Shown one piece after another: positions 1 through 9,209 of a stretch of 64,000 nucleotides of DNA; position 1 is the stretch's first letter, and each line of letters starts with the position of its first letter. The stretch is from the NCBI GenBank assembly GCA_964655005.1, contig CAZZKE010000001.1, forward strand, positions 1 to 64,000, in the 5' to 3' direction. The position numbers and the translations under genes were made by a program. This stretch comes from CAZZKE01 sp964655005 (GTDB lineage: Bacteria > Pseudomonadota > Alphaproteobacteria > Rhodospirillales > JABHCV01). The notes beneath the pieces were generated by a model, which saw only the letters and a list, made by a program, of their open reading frames with translations, ran no database searches and was not told the DNA's origin.

Positions 1-34
1 TCACCATAATTTAAATGCAATCTCCGCTTGAACT

Positions 35-1477
35 TTAGCGGGACAGTTGTTTTTTCCGGTCGAGCGATTTCAGGCCGTCGCCGACTTCGCGGGAATGGGC
101 GTAGTCCCGGCCCTGGTGCAGGTAGCGGTCGAAGGCGGCACAGGCGTGGCGCGGTTGCAGGCGCCCGGTCGCCGACAGGGTGATGGCGTCGTCTTGCAGG
201 CTAAGCAAGCCGTCGTCGGCCAGTTCCGCAAGCAACTTGAGCGGCCCGGCGAAATAGTCGTCGAAGTCGATTGCGTATTGCTTTTCGATAGCCGCCTTAT
301 CGATGCCGCCGAACATTATCAAATCGAAGATCACCCGCCGCCGCAGCAGATCGTCATCGTCGCAGTCGATGCTGCGGATCACCGGGAACAGGCGGTTATC
401 GATATTTTCGTAATAGCTGGGCAGGATGTAGTAATTTTGCGTATACCAGCGCCCCAGCGTCGACATGGCGGACGGTCCGATACCCAGGATGTCGGTGCAG
501 CGCCCCGGCGAATAACCCATGGCGTTGCGGGTCAGGGTGCCGTTTTTCCTGGCGATCGCCAGATCGTCGTGGGGCCGGGCGAAGTGATCGATGCCGATGG
601 TCTCGAAGCCGGCGTCGTTGAGCATGTTCAGGGAATCGATCTTCATTTGCACCTGATCGTAGGGACTGGCCCGGTCCTCTTGCGCGTAGGCGTTCTGGTG
701 CGGGAAAACATCCGGACGGTGGCCAAGTTTACAGACATTAAGGCGATCCGGATTGAAGGCGATTATGGTTTCGATGGTTTTGCGGTGGGCCTCCGGCGAT
801 TGCCTGGGCAACCCGAACAGCACGTCGAAGCTGATGCTTTTGAACAGGCCGCGCAATTCGTCGGTCATCAGTCCGGCGATCATTTCCGGCGGATTGACCC
901 GATTGATCGCCCGCATCACGTCTTCGTCGAAATCCTGAACGCCGAACGAGATACGATTGACGCCCATGCGATGATAGAAGCGGATTTTGTCGGCCGACAT
1001 GTCGAAGCGCGGGTCGATTTCGATGGAACATTCATCGAGGGTGGAAAAATCGGCCAGCGCCGACAGCGCCTGGATCAGCCGCGAGAACAGTTCTTCAGAC
1101 ATAATCGAAGGCGATCCGCCGCCAAAATGAACCTCCCTGATGTTGGGTCTGAAGCCGCGCCGGTCGAAGAATTTCTTCAGTAGCTCGATCTCGCGGCACA
1201 TGTAAGAGATAACCTGGGAGTGATGTTCCGGGCTGCCGGAAATCACGGTGGCGCACTGGCAGAAGAAGCATTGCCTGATACAGAACGGGAAGTGAGTATA
1301 CAGGGTCAGCGGCGCATCCGGGGTCGTCGAAATAAATTCATCCAACGCCCGGCGCATGTCGCCGGGGCCGGTCCCGGCGTTTTCCCGCCACTGCGCCTGA
1401 TAGGGATAAAGGGTATACCAGGAGCCCTTGCCCTCTTCGTATTTGTCAACGAAATGCTGGCCCGGATGGCTAATCAT
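35..1477 (-). CDS. Radical SAM protein, HemN/HemW-like family
   Basis: A 480-residue radical SAM enzyme. The cluster-binding CxxxCxxC motif is visible at about residues 66-73 (FCIRQCFFC), and a GGGSPS S-adenosylmethionine motif follows near residue 120. Both are typical of the oxygen-independent coproporphyrinogen III oxidase family. Relatives oxidise coproporphyrinogen III, insert haem, or act on other substrates; the sequence alone does not decide which. The ATG at 1477 is preferred over a TTG one codon upstream because GAAGG lies about seven bases before it. The gene is divergent from the sugar kinase/nucleotidyltransferase gene 140 bases away and borders a glycan and flagellin region. A role in sugar or cofactor modification is therefore possible, but that is inference. 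Family assignment is firm; substrate unknown. Confidence 0.85.
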   Translation of the reverse strand: MISHPGQHFVDKYEEGKGSWYTLYPYQAQWRENAGTGPGDMRRALDEFISTTPDAPLTLYTHFPFCIRQCFFCQCATVISGSPEHHSQVISYMCREIELLKKFFDRRGFRPNIREVHFGGGSPSIMSEELFSRLIQALSALADFSTLDECSIEIDPRFDMSADKIRFYHRMGVNRISFGVQDFDEDVMRAINRVNPPEMIAGLMTDELRGLFKSISFDVLFGLPRQSPEAHRKTIETIIAFNPDRLNVCKLGHRPDVFPHQNAYAQEDRASPYDQVQMKIDSLNMLNDAGFETIGIDHFARPHDDLAIARKNGTLTRNAMGYSPGRCTDILGIGPSAMSTLGRWYTQNYYILPSYYENIDNRLFPVIRSIDCDDDDLLRRRVIFDLIMFGGIDKAAIEKQYAIDFDDYFAGPLKLLAELADDGLLSLQDDAITLSATGRLQPRHACAAFDRYLHQGRDYAHSREVGDGLKSLDRKKQLSR

Positions 1478-1617
1478 CAATGGCCTTCGGTGTCGTGTCG
1501 TTGCGGCATTTCTCGCTCCTTAACCGATTATTTATTACAGGCATGGAATATAGAATACTGTTTTCTACCACTATTCTACAATGATGGTCTGGGCTTCTGA
1601 CAGGATCGTGAGGGGCC

Positions 1618-3180
1618 ATGCCGGGACGACAAGATAAAGGGACGATGTTAGGCAAGATCAAAAAGTTATCCGATATTTCCGGCGCCTGCGACGAATGGCG
1701 CCGGCGGGGCAAGAAAATTGTCCTGTGCCATGGGGTGTTCGACCTGTTTCATATCGGCCATCTGCGCCATTTCGAGATGGCCAAGAAGAACGGCGATATC
1801 CTGATCGTCTCGATTACCGGCGATTCCTATGTCAACAAAGGTCCCGACCGGCCGGTTTTTCCAGGGGAGCTGCGTTGCGAACTGCTGGCTTCGCTCGATA
1901 TCATCGACCTGGTCACGGTCGTCGAGGAGCATTCGGCGTTACCGATTATCGAGACCCTGAAACCCGATGTTTACGCCAAGGGCGGCGAATACGCGCTCGC
2001 CGAAGGCGACATCACCGGCAAGATCGGCGTCGAAACCGCGCTGGTCGAAAAATATGGCGGGCGGGTCATCTACACCGGCGACATAACGTTTAGTTCGTCG
2101 AATCTGCTGAACGCTCATTTCAATTTGCTGGACAAGCCGGTGCGGGTCTTTCTTGACGATTTCAAGGCCAGGGGCGGCGAGCGGCAGATCGAGGAATGTT
2201 TCGCCGAAATGGAAAATCTCAAAGTCCTGATCGTCGGCGAGACAATCATCGACGAATACCAGTACGTTTCGCCGATCGGCAAGGCGGCGAAGGAAAATAT
2301 CATCGCCACCCAGTTTTCGGATAGTGAAATATTCGCCGGCGGGGTCATCGCGGCGGCCAATCATCTGGCGCCGTTATGCGGCGAACTGTCGATTCTGACC
2401 ATGCTCGGGGATGCTTCCGAACAGGATAATTACGGTGAATTCGTGCGCCGGCAACTGGATGACAGGGTCGAATTGACGGCCATCGAATACCCCGGCGCGC
2501 CGACCGTGCGCAAGGTCCGTTTTGTCGAGCCGACCCATGTCCGCAAAATGTTCGAGGTCTGCTATTTCGATGACGCGCCGTTGCCGAAAGACACCGAGGA
2601 CGCGTTCCATGAAATCCTGGCGGATAAAATCAGAGAGGCCGACGCGGTTTTCGTGTGTGATTTCGGGCACGGCCTGATCTCGCCCGAAACCGTCGATATC
2701 CTGCAACGGGAAGCAAAATTTCTGGCCATCAACGTGCAATCGAACAGCGCCAACACCGGCTATAATCTGGTAACCAAATACCGCCGCGCCGATTTTGTAT
2801 GCATCAATTCGATCGAGGCCCGGCTGGCCACCCATGACAAGCATTCCAGCCTGTTCAGCATCCTTGGCGACAAGCTCCCGAAACTCATTGATTCGGGCGT
2901 CATCATGATTACTCACGGCAAGCATGGCTGCTTCAGTTATGACCTGAAAAACCCCGAACCGGTCCATGTGCCGGCTTTCAAGCACAGCGTTCTCGATACC
3001 ATCGGGGCCGGCGACGCCTTTTTCATGATGGCGGCGCTGTTTACCGCCGTAGGCGCCGACGAACGGCTGGCCGCCTTCATCGGCAATGTGGCGGGGGCCA
3101 TCAAGGTCGGCGTCGTCGGGCATCGGGAATCCATATCGAAACTGCAATTGCGGCGCAGTATTTCGGTGATGTTGAAGTAA
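1618..3180 (+). CDS. Bifunctional sugar nucleotidyltransferase / PfkB kinase (HldE-like, domains swapped)
   Basis: A 520-residue fusion. Residues about 30-165 are a cytidylyltransferase-like domain with the HxGH motif (H45-I-G-H48) inside HGVFDLFHIGH. Residues about 205-510 are a PfkB sugar kinase ending in DTIGAGDAFF, with the GAGD signature near 463. HldE, which makes ADP-heptose, has the same two activities with the kinase first; here the nucleotidyltransferase comes first. It probably phosphorylates and activates a sugar for a surface glycan, though the sugar is unknown. GAGGGG precedes the ATG at 1618; a second ATG at 1645, after AAGGGA, is also possible. It lies 32 bases upstream of a TPR-glycosyltransferase gene on the same strand, so co-transcription is likely. 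Confidence 0.85.
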   Translation: MPGRQDKGTMLGKIKKLSDISGACDEWRRRGKKIVLCHGVFDLFHIGHLRHFEMAKKNGDILIVSITGDSYVNKGPDRPVFPGELRCELLASLDIIDLVTVVEEHSALPIIETLKPDVYAKGGEYALAEGDITGKIGVETALVEKYGGRVIYTGDITFSSSNLLNAHFNLLDKPVRVFLDDFKARGGERQIEECFAEMENLKVLIVGETIIDEYQYVSPIGKAAKENIIATQFSDSEIFAGGVIAAANHLAPLCGELSILTMLGDASEQDNYGEFVRRQLDDRVELTAIEYPGAPTVRKVRFVEPTHVRKMFEVCYFDDAPLPKDTEDAFHEILADKIREADAVFVCDFGHGLISPETVDILQREAKFLAINVQSNSANTGYNLVTKYRRADFVCINSIEARLATHDKHSSLFSILGDKLPKLIDSGVIMITHGKHGCFSYDLKNPEPVHVPAFKHSVLDTIGAGDAFFMMAALFTAVGADERLAAFIGNVAGAIKVGVVGHRESISKLQLRRSISVMLK

Positions 3181-3212
3181 TACGGTGGCGAGGAAGCGCG
3201 GGAGATTACGGT

Positions 3213-4931
3213 TTGAGTGAATATCTGAAAAAACTGATTTCCATTCAGAAGAACGCCGAGGCCGGAAACCTTGAACAGGCGTTCCGGGATTGCGAGGAAA
3301 TTATCGCCAATTGGGTGGATAATGCCGAGGCCCTGCACCTTAGCGGATATATTCTGCTGTTAAGGAGCATGCCGGAAGAGGCCATTCCGCGCCTGTTGAA
3401 GGCCATTTCGGAACAGCCGGGAAATTTCGTTTTTCATTCGACCCTGGCGATCGCCTATCACGCGGACGGAAACATGGCCGAGGCGGCGGCCAGTTTTCGC
3501 CGGGTGCTGAACCTTAAACCGGACGATCAGGACGCCTTGGTAAGCCTGGCGGAATTCGCCTCTCAGAAAGGGATCGATCCGGAAGGACTCGCCGAGGCGC
3601 GGGGCTCCGCCATGAGATACATGGGGTATATGATCGACAAGAGCCTGGAATATTCGGCGCGGGCTAACGCGGTCAGCTCGAACCATCCCGGCGCCGTCGA
3701 AATGAACAAACTGCTGCAACGCCACCTGATGACGAATGTTATCAAAAAGCTTAATGACGCGGTTCCCGACGATGTCGGGCGAGGCAAGCCGAAAGTCATC
3801 TATCCGCTGCGGGTTATTGGCAGAATAGGGCATCTGATCCTGGAACCGTTTTTCCTGAAATGCCTCTACGATCCCGATGAATTCGATATCATTATCCTGA
3901 CGCCAAACCATGAACTGGCGGTTAGCCCGACGGTGTATGACATTGCCATGCGGCAAACGTTCCCGGTGGACGTCACCAATAATTGCGAGGCCATGAATTT
4001 ATGGGGCACCAGTTGCGGCATCCATACCGTTGGCGACAGGACCTATGTGTCGGGGCGGATCGGCGAACTGGGCGGGCGGGTCCTGCGGAACATGAAGGAT
4101 GGCCAATTCCCCCATCGTTTCAAACTTAATGACGGGGAGAAGGAGCAGGGCCAGGAGTTGCGCCGTAAAATGGGCATTCCCGCCGATGCGCCGATCGTCA
4201 CGCTTTATGTTCGGGAAAAAGGATATTTACCGAGCCTGTCCTACCACAGCATCAGGAATGCAAAAATCGAAAACTATCTGCCGGCGATAAAGTATTTGAC
4301 GGGGCAGGGGTTTTTTGTTGTCAGGATCGGCGATGACAAAATGAACCCGCTGCCCGATCTTGGGCGGCAAGTGATCGACGCGCCGTTCCACCCCGCTTAC
4401 AGCCAACTGGTCGAGCCGTATTTTGTGTCCGAAAGCGCCTTTATGCTGAAGACAATTTCCGGACCGGACAGTTTGTCGCTGGCTTTCGGCGTGCCCAGCC
4501 TGATAACCAATATTTACTGGCAGTCTCTGCTGGCGACCAAAAAAGACGACCTGTGTATTCCCAAGAAATACTATTCTCACCGCTACCAGCGAGAGTTGAC
4601 GCTGGCCGAAATCGCGCTCGACAAGAAACTCATGTTTTCCGGCGATGTGAACGATTTTACGGCCCGGCATATCGAATTGCTGGAAAATACGGACGAGGAA
4701 ATTCTCGCCGCGACCAAGGAAATGGTGGCCAGACTCGACGGGCGGTACCAGGGCAACGAAACCTACGACGCCAGATTCCAGAAACTGGGCAGCCGCATTC
4801 ACGCCGATTGCGAAAACGATATCTACAGTGATTCCCATACCGAACTGGATCTGGATTTTTTCGGTCTGTATCTTAACGGTATAAGAATATCGCACGCCTA
4901 CTGTGACTTGAATCCGGACTTTTTGTGGTAA
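3213..4931 (+). CDS. TPR-containing putative glycosyltransferase (TIGR04372-like)
   Basis: A 572-residue protein. Residues about 1-120 form three TPR-like helical pairs. The rest resembles the putative glycosyltransferase family TIGR04372 (recognised from memory), with segments such as VTLYVREKGYLPSLSYHSIR and VVRIGDD. No signal peptide or membrane segment is seen, so it is probably cytoplasmic. The start is a TTG after GGGAG. Its stop overlaps the ATG of the next TPR gene by one base (TAATG), implying translational coupling. It differs from the three paralogous TPR proteins nearby because it lacks their WGEQGIGDEI segment. Donor and acceptor are unknown; context points to flagellin or surface-sugar modification. 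Confidence 0.72.
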   Translation: MSEYLKKLISIQKNAEAGNLEQAFRDCEEIIANWVDNAEALHLSGYILLLRSMPEEAIPRLLKAISEQPGNFVFHSTLAIAYHADGNMAEAAASFRRVLNLKPDDQDALVSLAEFASQKGIDPEGLAEARGSAMRYMGYMIDKSLEYSARANAVSSNHPGAVEMNKLLQRHLMTNVIKKLNDAVPDDVGRGKPKVIYPLRVIGRIGHLILEPFFLKCLYDPDEFDIIILTPNHELAVSPTVYDIAMRQTFPVDVTNNCEAMNLWGTSCGIHTVGDRTYVSGRIGELGGRVLRNMKDGQFPHRFKLNDGEKEQGQELRRKMGIPADAPIVTLYVREKGYLPSLSYHSIRNAKIENYLPAIKYLTGQGFFVVRIGDDKMNPLPDLGRQVIDAPFHPAYSQLVEPYFVSESAFMLKTISGPDSLSLAFGVPSLITNIYWQSLLATKKDDLCIPKKYYSHRYQRELTLAEIALDKKLMFSGDVNDFTARHIELLENTDEEILAATKEMVARLDGRYQGNETYDARFQKLGSRIHADCENDIYSDSHTELDLDFFGLYLNGIRISHAYCDLNPDFLW

Positions 4932-7048
4932 TGGTGGATATGAAAAAATCCAAGAAAAACAAGAGACAACGAAACAATAAACGCAAACCGAACAGGAAAA
5001 ACAATCCTGCCGCTGCGGCGCCGCGTCCCGCCGATGGTGGTGGCGTAGACGCCGGTTTGGTGATGGCCCTTAAGGCGGCGCTGGAACATCAGCAGATAGG
5101 CCGCCTGGACGAGGCGGAAAAATATTACCGCAAGGCCCTGGAAATCGATCCGAACAACCCCATCGCGCTGCATCTTCTGGGCGGTCTGGCGCAGCAGAAT
5201 GGGCAGCACCAGGAAGCGGTGGAGCATTTCATCAAGGCCTTGAAAGGGTCTCCAGACGATGCCGAAATTCACAATAATCTGGGCAACAGTCTGGCCGCGC
5301 TGGGGCGCTACGAGGAGGCCGCCCGCTATTTGCAAACGGCCGTAGACCTGAACCCTGATTATGCGCTGGCGCTGAATAATCTGGGCGCGGTGCTGACCGA
5401 GGCCGACCGACCGGAAGAGGCCATCGGGTACATTCGGAAATCGCTGCAGCTAAGGCCGGATTACGCCGCCGCCTACAATAATCTGGGTAATGCCCAAAGG
5501 AAATCCGGCAAGTTTGAAGAAGCGGTCGAATCCTTTAGCGAGGCGATCAAGATTAATCCGGACTTTTTCGAGGCAAGCTATAATCTTGGCGTCGCCTGTG
5601 AGCGCGAAAAGCTGTTTGACGACGCCATTGATGCCTACCGTCAGGCAATCGCCATAAATCCGGAATACATCGAGGCCTGTTACAACCTGGGTAATGTATA
5701 CAAGGAAATGGGCGACCTGGAAGACGCCCGCAGTCAGTATGACCGGGTGCTGGAACTGAATCCCGAACACGCCGAGGCCCATAATAATCTGGGGATGGTC
5801 CTGTACGAATCCGGTCAGGTGCCCGAGGCCGAGGAATGCTGGCTTGCCGCCATCAGGCTGGACCCGGAAATGGCCGAGGCGGAAAGCAATCTGGCTAACA
5901 TTCTTCGGGAGGCGGGGCGTACCGATGAGGCAATAGCCAGATATCAACGGGCGATTGCGCTAAGGCCGGACCATGCCGAAGCCCACAACAATCTTGGTGT
6001 TATATTTAGCGAGGTTGATCGCTTGCGGGAATCGGCGGACTGTTTCCGCAGCGCCATTGAACTGGACGGGGACTTGGCCGACGCCCATATGAATCTGGCG
6101 AATATCCTGTTTATGCTTGGCGACGTGGCCGGTGGCTGGCGGCAATATGAATGGCGTTCCGGGGCCAAGGACTTTGAATCTCCCCTGCGCTCGTTTCCCC
6201 AAACCCCATGGGATGGTGCCCCCCTTACGGGCAAGACAATTCTGTTGTGGGGCGAACAGGGTATCGGCGATGAAATTCGTTATGCCGGCCTGATCCCGGA
6301 CATGCTCGAAAAAGGGGCCGGCGTTTTTATCGAATGTACGCCGCGCCTGGCCAGCCTGTTGGCGCGATCATTTCCATCGGCAAAGGTTCGCCCATATCCG
6401 TTCGATGAAGCGGAAAGCGGAAATATCTATTTTGATTTTCAGTGCCCGTTCCCGGGGCTTGGCCGTTTCCTGCGCCCGGATACCGAATCTTTCGCGGCCC
6501 AGCGAAAGACTTACCTGGTTGCCGACCCCGGTCGTGTGGAGTTTTGGCGGAAGCGGCTGGCGGAGACCGGCCCGAGACCGAAAATAGGCATTAACTGGCG
6601 CAGCATTAAGGTGATTGACAGGTGGCGGCATTTTTATGCGACGGTCGATGAACTGGCGCCGATAATGACTTTGCCGGGGGTCGATTTTGTCAACCTGACG
6701 CCCGGCGTTCGCGATGACGAACTTGCGGAATTCGAGAAGCTATACGGAATAGGGCTTCTGGGCTGGGACGATATCGATTTGCAGGACGATCAGGATGAAG
6801 TGGCGGCGCTCAACAGCGCCCTCGATATGGTTGTTTCCTGCCTTTCGGCGGTTTCCGAAATGTCCGGCGCGCTGGGTATTCCGACACTGGGCTTCATGGG
6901 CGAAAAAAGGCATTTCATGATGTTGGGGACCGGCGATGCGATCTGGTATCCGCAGACCAGGTATTTTTCTAAAAACCGCGATGAAAACTGGCAGCCGGTA
7001 TTCGAGGATATCGCGCGGGAAATTCGCCGGACTTTCGCGTTGCCATAG
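4931..7048 (+). CDS. TPR repeat protein with C-terminal glycosyltransferase-like domain (FlmG-like architecture), copy 1
   Basis: About 705 residues from the ATG at 4931, which overlaps the previous stop; a GTG at 4925 and an ATG at 4940 are alternatives. A very basic N-terminal stretch rich in K, R and N comes first. Ten tandem 34-residue TPRs follow at about 42-400 (repeating NNLG and A..LNP patterns), then a C-terminal domain from about 434 with LLWGEQGIGDEIRYAGLIP. Two other genes here (7082-8944 and 11317-13479) share this layout and motif, so they are paralogues. In Caulobacter the flagellin glycosyltransferase FlmG also joins a flagellin-binding TPR region to a transferase domain. With flagellin 2 kb away, a role in flagellin glycosylation is a reasonable inference, not proved. 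Confidence 0.75.
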   Translation: MVDMKKSKKNKRQRNNKRKPNRKNNPAAAAPRPADGGGVDAGLVMALKAALEHQQIGRLDEAEKYYRKALEIDPNNPIALHLLGGLAQQNGQHQEAVEHFIKALKGSPDDAEIHNNLGNSLAALGRYEEAARYLQTAVDLNPDYALALNNLGAVLTEADRPEEAIGYIRKSLQLRPDYAAAYNNLGNAQRKSGKFEEAVESFSEAIKINPDFFEASYNLGVACEREKLFDDAIDAYRQAIAINPEYIEACYNLGNVYKEMGDLEDARSQYDRVLELNPEHAEAHNNLGMVLYESGQVPEAEECWLAAIRLDPEMAEAESNLANILREAGRTDEAIARYQRAIALRPDHAEAHNNLGVIFSEVDRLRESADCFRSAIELDGDLADAHMNLANILFMLGDVAGGWRQYEWRSGAKDFESPLRSFPQTPWDGAPLTGKTILLWGEQGIGDEIRYAGLIPDMLEKGAGVFIECTPRLASLLARSFPSAKVRPYPFDEAESGNIYFDFQCPFPGLGRFLRPDTESFAAQRKTYLVADPGRVEFWRKRLAETGPRPKIGINWRSIKVIDRWRHFYATVDELAPIMTLPGVDFVNLTPGVRDDELAEFEKLYGIGLLGWDDIDLQDDQDEVAALNSALDMVVSCLSAVSEMSGALGIPTLGFMGEKRHFMMLGTGDAIWYPQTRYFSKNRDENWQPVFEDIAREIRRTFALP

Positions 7049-7081
7049 AAGCCATGGAAAACGACGCGGCGACCGTGAAGC

Positions 7082-8944
7082 CTATGGCAGGCCGAACATG
7101 CTTTTCAGTTCGGCGGCGATATCGGCCATCACCGGCTGCCATGGGTCTTTGTAGTCCTTGAAAAAATACCGCATGGAAGGCGCCAGTCCGGGGGCTTCCG
7201 GATGCCCCAGCATTTCCGTAGCGCTTCCCGGAGTGCAAAAATCGAATACCGGAACGCCAAGCGCTGCGGCCAGATAGGTTGTCGATGTCGACGGGCCGAT
7301 AACCAGGCCCAGACCGGATATCAGGGCAGCCAGATCGTCCTGGTCGTCCTTAAGGTCGATATCGTCCCAGGTATGTAAATCGATATCGTACAGTTCCTTG
7401 ATTCGCGCCCTGTCTTCACGGCATTCTGCATACATCAGGTTGATAAAGTCGACGCCCCCGGTCGACAGTATGGGTTCCAGTTCGTCGACCGTCGCGTAAT
7501 CTCGCGATCGTTCGACGGCCTGTGACTGATCGCCGGAAAGGATAATACTGCGCCACAATATTCCGATTTTCGGACGTGGCCCAAGTTCGGCAAGGCGGCG
7601 ATGCCAAAATTCCAGCCGATCCGAAGCGGGCTTCAGGTAGGCGTATGGCGATGGCGGAAATGAATCGATGGTCGGCCTGAAGAAACCGGCCAGATCCATC
7701 ACCGGCAGTTGATAGTCGCACGTTTCCTCGAACGCCACACTTAGATCATCTGCCCGGCCGATAATTCTGGCGCCACCGAAGGAACGTTCGAAAAGGCCGA
7801 CAAGTCTGGGGTCGCATTCAATGGTGATGTCGGCTCCCTTGTCCAGGATATCGGGGATTATGCCGGCAAACCTGATTTCATCGCCGATTCCCTGTTCCCC
7901 CCACAATGCAATGGATTTTCCATTTAAATCCGAACCGTCCCACAGGGGGCGGGAAAAGGCCCGGGGCGCCGTCTTGAATTCGGTTGAAAGCCAGCGCCAC
8001 TTATATTCCTGCCATCCTTCTTGCAGCCGCCCGGTGCGCAACAGAACCAGCGACAGCACGAAGTGGATATCGGCTTGCCCGGCATCCAGCGCCAGGGCCT
8101 GGCGGCAGATGGTTTCGGCTTCTTCGAAGCGTTCCATTTCTTTAAAGGTGTTTGCCAGATTGACGTAAACGTCGGTGTTTCCCGGTTCGATTTCGATCGC
8201 CGTGGTGAAGCAGGCGATGGCGTCTTCCTGCCGGCCTTTGCTTAACAGGGTGTTGCCCAGGTTATTGTGGGCTTCGGCAAATTTCGGATCGGCGGCCAGC
8301 GCCTGCCGGTAGCAGGTTACCGCTTCGTCGAACCGTCCGGAATTGTTGTAGGCCAGACCCAGATTACATAATAGCGCCGGATGCCCGGGCGCCAACGATA
8401 CGGCCCGCCCAAGGGTATTGACGGCGTCGGCCGGCCGGCCCTGTTCCAGTTGCAGGACACCCAAATTATAATGGGCGTTGGCAAACCCCGGATCGACCGC
8501 AATCGATTGCTCGTAGGATGCCGTGGCCTCGGCAATCCGGCCCAGGCTTTTCAGGGCATTGCCAAGATTGGCGTGAACGGCGGCGTGTCCGGGGTTGGCC
8601 TGGGCGGCCTGGCGGTATGAAGCCGCCGCCTCGTCAAGGCGGCTTGCGGCCTGTAAGGCGTTCCCCAGATTGTACAGGGTATCAAAATGGTTGGGCTGTA
8701 ATTTCAGGGCGGCCCGAAAAGAGGTGATGGCCTCATCAAACCGGCCTTCGCCGCTTAGCATGGTGCCCAGGCAATACCGCGCATTGGCATCGCCGGGATT
8801 TTTCCTGAGGGCGCTGCGAAATGCCGAAATAGCCTTCTCGGCCTTGCCCTGGCCGGCCAGTTCAATTCCCAAATTCAGGAAATATTCGGCACTGTTTCCG
8901 CTCTTGGAGGCCTTTTCCTGCAGGCGGCGTTGCTTTCGGTTCAT
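7082..8944 (-). CDS. TPR repeat protein with C-terminal glycosyltransferase-like domain, copy 2
   Basis: About 620 residues from the ATG at 8944 (MNRKQRR), which reads better than the longer frame reaching 9085. About ten TPR units occupy residues 20-320. The C-terminal domain carries LWGEQGIGDEIRFAGIIPD, YAYLKP and GILWRS, closely shared with the copy at 11317-13479 and less closely with the one at 4931-7048. It converges with copy 1 (33 bases between stops) and is divergent from the flagellin gene, with 265 bases between the starts. No secretion signal is seen. The likely role is sugar transfer to a TPR-bound protein partner, perhaps flagellin; this is inferred from architecture and position. 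Confidence 0.75.
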   Translation of the reverse strand: MNRKQRRLQEKASKSGNSAEYFLNLGIELAGQGKAEKAISAFRSALRKNPGDANARYCLGTMLSGEGRFDEAITSFRAALKLQPNHFDTLYNLGNALQAASRLDEAAASYRQAAQANPGHAAVHANLGNALKSLGRIAEATASYEQSIAVDPGFANAHYNLGVLQLEQGRPADAVNTLGRAVSLAPGHPALLCNLGLAYNNSGRFDEAVTCYRQALAADPKFAEAHNNLGNTLLSKGRQEDAIACFTTAIEIEPGNTDVYVNLANTFKEMERFEEAETICRQALALDAGQADIHFVLSLVLLRTGRLQEGWQEYKWRWLSTEFKTAPRAFSRPLWDGSDLNGKSIALWGEQGIGDEIRFAGIIPDILDKGADITIECDPRLVGLFERSFGGARIIGRADDLSVAFEETCDYQLPVMDLAGFFRPTIDSFPPSPYAYLKPASDRLEFWHRRLAELGPRPKIGILWRSIILSGDQSQAVERSRDYATVDELEPILSTGGVDFINLMYAECREDRARIKELYDIDLHTWDDIDLKDDQDDLAALISGLGLVIGPSTSTTYLAAALGVPVFDFCTPGSATEMLGHPEAPGLAPSMRYFFKDYKDPWQPVMADIAAELKSMFGLP

Positions 8945-9078
8945 CGGTGGATGCCGTGGAAATCTCGGATTAAACGAATTATGATGTATTTTGCTTCGGA
9001 AAAACAAACATATGCTTAATGCTTCCTGGCACAAGAACCTTGAGGAGGCCGTGGCGCCGCGAAAAAATGGATTTATCA

Positions 9079-9107
9079 TTGACAAAACGAAATAAAGTCA
9101 TTAAGTT
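9079..9107 (+). promoter_or_regulatory. Candidate sigma-70-type promoter for flagellin
   Basis: A perfect TTGACA lies at 9079-9084 and a weaker TAAGTT at 9102-9107, 17 bases apart. Used as a promoter, it would leave a leader of about 100 nucleotides before the flagellin ATG. That fits with FlbT, encoded downstream, which acts on the flagellin mRNA leader in Caulobacter. The -10 match is poor, and no convincing sigma-54 or sigma-28 site was found, so this is tentative. Confidence 0.3.
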
Positions 9108-9209
9108 CACCATCACGCGGCGGAGGTGTGTGCTTTCGCCGGCGGCGGGAATAATCCTGCGGCGGGGCAGAATGGCCTCGATCATTGTTCTAGAAAAGGA
9201 ACTTAAATA

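Noticed and set aside
47..1183. Long plus-strand open frame opposite the radical SAM gene
   Set aside because: Its product is low in recognisable motifs and rich in V, G, R and Q, as expected for an antisense shadow of a GC-rich gene.
5050..6100. Tandem DNA repeats (AATAATCTGGG...)
   Set aside because: These reflect the repeated TPR codons of the protein, not a separate DNA element.
7138..7160. Partial resemblance to the dispersed repeat (GGGTCTTTGTAG)
   Set aside because: It lies within the conserved coding sequence of the TPR-transferase and does not extend to the rest of the repeat.
9025..9045. Sigma-54-like TGGCAC element upstream of flagellin
   Set aside because: The spacing to the following TTGA is too long and the -12 GC is missing.
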